A stretch of DNA of 64,000 nt, from assembly GCF_041624475.1 (NCBI RefSeq), contig NZ_JBFJUX010000008.1, positions 1 through 64,000 of the forward strand, given 5' to 3'. The translations under genes were made by a program, and so were the position numbers. This document shows positions 60,920-64,000 of this stretch, in pieces. The stretch is from Litorivivens sp041624475 (lineage in GTDB: Bacteria; Pseudomonadota; Gammaproteobacteria; Pseudomonadales; Spongiibacteraceae). The first letter of the stretch is position 1; every line of letters begins with the position of its first letter. Below the pieces are notes generated by a model. That model worked only from the letters and a program-made list of their open reading frames with translations. It was not told where the DNA came from and did not search any database.

Positions 60920-61744
60920 CTAAAGTGAAATATTCATCAGATTGTCGCGCTGGCCTGCTGTAATTTCTGCGGTATAACCCCAGTCAACGGGAATCAGGCA
61001 GCCACTGACGAAACGGAACAGATTACTGTTGATGGCTACCAGCGCATCGCCCATATCGCCCCCGTCCGCGTACTGCCCATTAGCCGGGGTAAACAGATCG
61101 GTAACATCCTTGCCCAAGCCAATTTCTTCCATTTGCTGGCTAAAGGCCGATTCGGTTGGCGAAGGGCAGATGGTGTTGATGCGAATATGTTTTTTTGCCA
61201 ACTCGCCGGCGATGTTGAACATGTACACAATCATGCACTGCTTGGAAAAGGCGTAACCATCGGCGCTGATGGCGGCACCTTCTTCTGTTTGTAGCCAAGC
61301 GTCGGCGGCCTCGAAGGTATCTTGTGCCAGAAACTTGTCGACGTTTTCTTTGTTTGTGCGCCAGGCCATGCCCGCAGTCGAGGCGATCGACGCGATGCTG
61401 CCATTTTTTACAATGCGCGGCAGCAGCTGGCGGGTGAGTTCGCGCATGCCGACAAAGTTGATCATTACCGTGTTGTAGGGTGGTACCGGCGGGCAGGGTA
61501 CCCCGGCACAATTGAACAGGGAAAAGATCTTGTCGGGCAGTTCGGCAACCGCCGCTGTAATTGAATCCTTGTCCATGATGTTGACCTTGATGGCCTTGGT
61601 GACCGGAGCGCTGATCTCATTGATATCCAGTGCGTAGACATTGGCACCTGCCTCGATCAGCCGCTCGGCGCAGGCGGCGCCCATACCGGATGCCGCACCG
61701 GTGACCACAACATTTTGATTCTGATAGCCGAGAATATTATTCAT
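60920..61744 (-). CDS. Short-chain dehydrogenase/reductase (SDR)
   Basis: 274 residues. NAD(P)-binding VVVTGAASGMGAACAE, NCAGVP (N-A-G motif), SIASIASTAGMAW (Ser) and catalytic YAFSK (Tyr-x3-Lys) are complete. A longer-than-average insertion lies between Ser and Tyr (residues ~130-155). Bears resemblance to 3-alpha-hydroxysteroid dehydrogenase-type SDRs, though the substrate cannot be fixed. Leader GGAAGGAAAT precedes the ATG at 61744. The SnoaL-like gene is 64 bp upstream on the same strand, so the two may be co-transcribed. Confidence 0.9.
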   Translation of the reverse strand: MNNILGYQNQNVVVTGAASGMGAACAERLIEAGANVYALDINEISAPVTKAIKVNIMDKDSITAAVAELPDKIFSLFNCAGVPCPPVPPYNTVMINFVGMRELTRQLLPRIVKNGSIASIASTAGMAWRTNKENVDKFLAQDTFEAADAWLQTEEGAAISADGYAFSKQCMIVYMFNIAGELAKKHIRINTICPSPTESAFSQQMEEIGLGKDVTDLFTPANGQYADGGDMGDALVAINSNLFRFVSGCLIPVDWGYTAEITAGQRDNLMNISL

Positions 61745-61808
61745 TATTTCCTTCCTTTCAGGCTGTAAGTTAATGAGCTTGTATTTTGGTGTTGTTCTGA
61801 AGACGCTT

Positions 61809-62222
61809 TTACGAGGGGCGTTGTCCGCCGCAAAGCACGTCGGTGATCATTTCCGTGTCCATATATTCTTTGAGTTTGAGGACTTTCCCGTTTCGCATTT
61901 CAAAAAGAAAGTGGTAGAGGTTGCGGTAGTGTTTGCCTGATACGTGTGTGCCGTTGGATTCGGCTTCGACCGCAACGCGATCGCCCTCGGCGGCCATGGC
62001 GTGCACCGTAAAGGTCAGCCCCTCCGGGAAAGCGTCGAAGATGGCGCCGGCTCCCTGCTCTATCTCGGCTTTGGTGAGCGTGCCGGATATCAGGGTGTTG
62101 CCAGAGGTCCACACGCTGCCTTCATCGTCGTAGAGGTCGATAAAGCCGGCGATATCTCCTCGGCTCATGGCATCAAAAAATGCCTGCACGACCTGTTTGT
62201 TTTTTTCTGTTTGCATGGTCAT
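61809..62222 (-). CDS. SnoaL-like/NTF2-fold small protein (ketosteroid isomerase-like)
   Basis: 137 residues. NTF2-like pattern: KNKQVVQAFFDAMSRGDIAGFIDLYDDEGSVWTSG at the start, and YRNLYHFLFEMRNGKVLKLKEYMDTE at the end, with a hydrophobic pocket. The family includes delta-5-3-ketosteroid isomerase and SnoaL polyketide cyclases; which activity applies is unknown. First gene of the minus-strand SDR pair. An in-frame ATG at 62216 is an equal start candidate; no clear ribosome-binding site for either. Confidence 0.82.
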   Translation of the reverse strand: MTMQTEKNKQVVQAFFDAMSRGDIAGFIDLYDDEGSVWTSGNTLISGTLTKAEIEQGAGAIFDAFPEGLTFTVHAMAAEGDRVAVEAESNGTHVSGKHYRNLYHFLFEMRNGKVLKLKEYMDTEMITDVLCGGQRPS

Positions 62223-62413
62223 AGCTTACGTGGCCTTTTATAACTGGGGTAGCGTGATTTCTACCATCGCCTACTTTATATGCGTGAGCTGGGGGGTGTT
62301 TATTAATCATTCGTCAGTATCTGCTTGACGAGGGCCGCTATAATCGGCGGCCTGAAATACCTTTGCTGCGCAGTGGGCGTGGTGAAAAATTGAGCATAAT
62401 CAGAGGGCGAGAC

Positions 62414-63454
62414 ATGTCAACTCAGGAATTCCCGGAGCTCGGCTGCTACCTGCTGCCGGGTCACACCGAAACCCCGCGCGATGCCATTGCCGAAGCGAAG
62501 CGGGCTGAGGCCCTTGGTCTGGGCAAGGTCTGGCTGTCTGAGCGTTTTGACGTAAAAGATGCCGGCGTGATCTGTTCGGCGGCGCTGGCCGTGACCGAGC
62601 ACATCAAGGTGGCGACAGCGGCAACCAACCTGCACACCCGTCACCCCCATGTGTTGGCGACCATGTGCAGCTCGCTTCATTACCTGTCTAACGGCCGCTT
62701 TGAGCTGGGCCTGGCCAGAGGCGTGGCAATCCGCAATCAATTGATGGGGCTGGATACGGTAACCAACGCCCACATTGTTGACGGGCTGAAGGTACTGCGC
62801 ACCCTGTGGCAGGGCGAATCAGTGGCCGGCTACGAGGGCCCGATGGGGAATCTTCCCTACCTGAAAAGCGGAGACTGGCTGAATGCGGACATACCCGTTC
62901 ACTTTGTTGGTTTCGGCCCCAAGAGTCTGCGCTTTGCCGGTCAGCATTTTGATGGCGTTCACCTTCATACCTTCATTACTCCGGCGGGAATGAAACGGGC
63001 TCGCGAACTGGTTGACGAAGGCGCCGCCAAGGCCGGCCGCGAGAGCAAAGTAAGGCTCTGCAGTGTGATGGCGACGTTGATCAATCCGAGCCGCGAGGAC
63101 TACTTGCGCAAGGTGGTGGGTCGCATGGGATCCTATATGCAGGCGCCCGGTTATGCGGAGATGTTGGCGGCGCTCAATGGCTGGGATCAGCAGGTCATTG
63201 AAGATTTTCGCAAGCATCCGGTAGTTGCCGGTATGCTGGGCAGCATCGACAGCGTGGCGACACTGGAACAATTGGAAGAGATCGAAGCGCTGATTCCAGA
63301 AGAGTGGGTTTCGGCGCTTGCCAGCGGCAGTGAGGAAGATTGCGCCAGGCGTCTTCACGAGGAGCTTAGCTACGGCGCCGACGAAGTCTGCATTCACGCC
63401 TCCACGCCCGACCAGTTTGCCGGTGTGCTGGATCACTATCGCAAGCTCAAATAA
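62414..63454 (+). CDS. LLM-class (F420/FMN-dependent) oxidoreductase
   Basis: 346 residues from ATG 62414, preceded by AGAGGGCGAGAC. Luciferase-like TIM barrel: LGLGKVWLSERFDVKDAG, VATAATNLHTRHP and LGLARGVAIRNQLMG are typical of the family that Mycobacterium annotators call F420-dependent. Whether it uses F420 or FMN here is unknown; no F420 biosynthesis gene is in the window. Genes for an SDR and a SnoaL-like protein are divergent, and a phosphotransferase follows by 15 bp. Confidence 0.88.
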   Translation: MSTQEFPELGCYLLPGHTETPRDAIAEAKRAEALGLGKVWLSERFDVKDAGVICSAALAVTEHIKVATAATNLHTRHPHVLATMCSSLHYLSNGRFELGLARGVAIRNQLMGLDTVTNAHIVDGLKVLRTLWQGESVAGYEGPMGNLPYLKSGDWLNADIPVHFVGFGPKSLRFAGQHFDGVHLHTFITPAGMKRARELVDEGAAKAGRESKVRLCSVMATLINPSREDYLRKVVGRMGSYMQAPGYAEMLAALNGWDQQVIEDFRKHPVVAGMLGSIDSVATLEQLEEIEALIPEEWVSALASGSEEDCARRLHEELSYGADEVCIHASTPDQFAGVLDHYRKLK

Positions 63455-63469
63455 CAGGCAGGTTTATCC

Positions 63470-64000
63470 ATGTTGGACATCATTACCCACCCAGACAATA
63501 TCACGCCAGACTGGTTGACCGAGGCGCTGCAGTCCTCCGGTCACTTGCCGGCGGGCAGCGTTGTCAGCGCGGACTACGCCATTATCGGTACTGGCAAAAT
63601 GGGAGATAACGCCCGTTTTAAGCTGACTTACGAAGGCGCGACAGAGGGTGCCCCGAAATCGGTGATCATCAAGTTCCCGGCGGAAGATGAAACCGCCCGC
63701 GCATTGGCTGGAGCTCAGGGCGCTTACTACAACGAGGTGATGTTCTATCGCCATCTGGCAAATCGCACCGCCATGCGCACCCCGACCATTTACGCCAACG
63801 AGATCAGTGAAGACCGGCAGTCTTTTATCACGGTGATGGAAGATATGGCCCCCGCCGAGCCGGGCAGCCAGCTGATCGGCGCAACGTTGGAGCAAAGCCG
63901 GGTCGCGCTGCGCGAGGCGGCCAAGCTGGCGGCGGCGTTTTACGGGGATGACACGCTCGGTGACTACGACCACGTGATGAGTCAGGCTCGGACCGACGGC
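63470..64000 (+). CDS. Phosphotransferase family protein (aminoglycoside/ecdysteroid kinase-like), 3' truncated by window end
   Basis: 177 residues visible from ATG 63470, no stop before 64000. The ATP-binding region of the APH-type kinase fold is present: Lys in VIIKFPAED and Glu in YYNEVMFYRHL, then hinge-like FITVMEDMAP. The catalytic loop lies beyond the window. Related proteins (ecdysteroid 22-kinase and acyl-CoA dehydrogenase-linked phosphotransferases) phosphorylate small hydroxylated compounds. It is 15 bp downstream of the LLM gene, so probably co-transcribed. Confidence 0.85.
   Translation, partial: MLDIITHPDNITPDWLTEALQSSGHLPAGSVVSADYAIIGTGKMGDNARFKLTYEGATEGAPKSVIIKFPAEDETARALAGAQGAYYNEVMFYRHLANRTAMRTPTIYANEISEDRQSFITVMEDMAPAEPGSQLIGATLEQSRVALREAAKLAAAFYGDDTLGDYDHVMSQARTDG

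Noticed and set aside
1..64000. tRNA/rRNA genes, CRISPR arrays, insertion sequences, phage genes
   Set aside because: No cloverleaf-like or repeat-spacer pattern, transposase or integrase was recognised; absence judged by reading, not by a search program.

Overview
The window looks like a contiguous chromosomal piece of a free-living, lipid-metabolising Gammaproteobacterium. The yrfG-hslR-hslO-pckA order is the one seen in Escherichia coli. The PhaD-like regulator with phasins, the PA2778/PA2779 pair, the WS/DGAT homologue, many acyl-CoA enzymes and large TonB-dependent receptors point to a marine Cellvibrionales/Spongiibacteraceae- or Halieaceae-like lineage. That placement is inferred from gene content, not from a phylogeny. 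No rRNA, tRNA, CRISPR array, insertion sequence, phage gene or replication origin was seen. The first gene is cut at its 5' end and the last at its 3' end.

Layout. 1-9.5 kb: a TVP38-flavoprotein fusion, exonuclease III, a PepSY membrane protein with an upstream Fur-like site, a paraoxonase-like lipoprotein, a DASS-type transporter, a KshA-like Rieske oxygenase, glutamate racemase and a Prx5-type peroxiredoxin. 9.5-21.6 kb: an Hsp20 gene behind a textbook sigma-32 promoter, cobS, the PA2779/PA2778 pair with a terminator inside the start of the second gene, tex, a PhaD-like regulator with two phasins, an alpha/beta hydrolase, and pckA-hslO-hslR-yrfG. 21.7-33.6 kb is mostly lipid chemistry: a two-subunit acyl-CoA dehydrogenase, a TetR regulator, a KAS III-like synthase overlapping a haloalkane-dehalogenase-like hydrolase, an enoyl-CoA hydratase, a WS/DGAT homologue with a damaged active-site motif, and a Cfa/DUF1365/flavin amine oxidase-like operon opposite a chalcone-isomerase-like gene.

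33.7-43.5 kb: an unidentified envelope protein, a divergent CsrA, a complete beta-oxidation set (thiolase, FadB/J-like protein, acyl-CoA dehydrogenase, enoyl-CoA isomerase/hydratase), a tiny TonB-box protein, and a Fur-site-preceded PepSY operon. 43.6-54.4 kb: cytochrome c5, an HDOD protein, then a tight run of a diheme c4-like lipoprotein, a MauG/CCP-like diheme protein, a beta-helix/cytochrome c fusion and a TonB-dependent receptor, followed by an NAD(P)-binding oxidoreductase, a tandem HAD protein with an unusual D-x-H motif, and an EthD-like protein. 54.5-64 kb: a second TonB-dependent receptor, a split-LetA/six-MCE LetB lipid-transport operon, an SDR, a SnoaL-like protein, an LLM-class oxidoreductase and a phosphotransferase that runs off the end.

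The best candidate for an undescribed system is 45.2-50.9 kb. Three exported c-type cytochrome proteins, one fused to a right-handed beta-helix, overlap or abut and sit just upstream of an outer-membrane receptor, which suggests periplasmic oxidation linked to uptake of an unknown substrate. Two intergenic repeat families (CCCTCTCCC-type palindromes and a GTCATTGCG-ended element) are scattered between genes.
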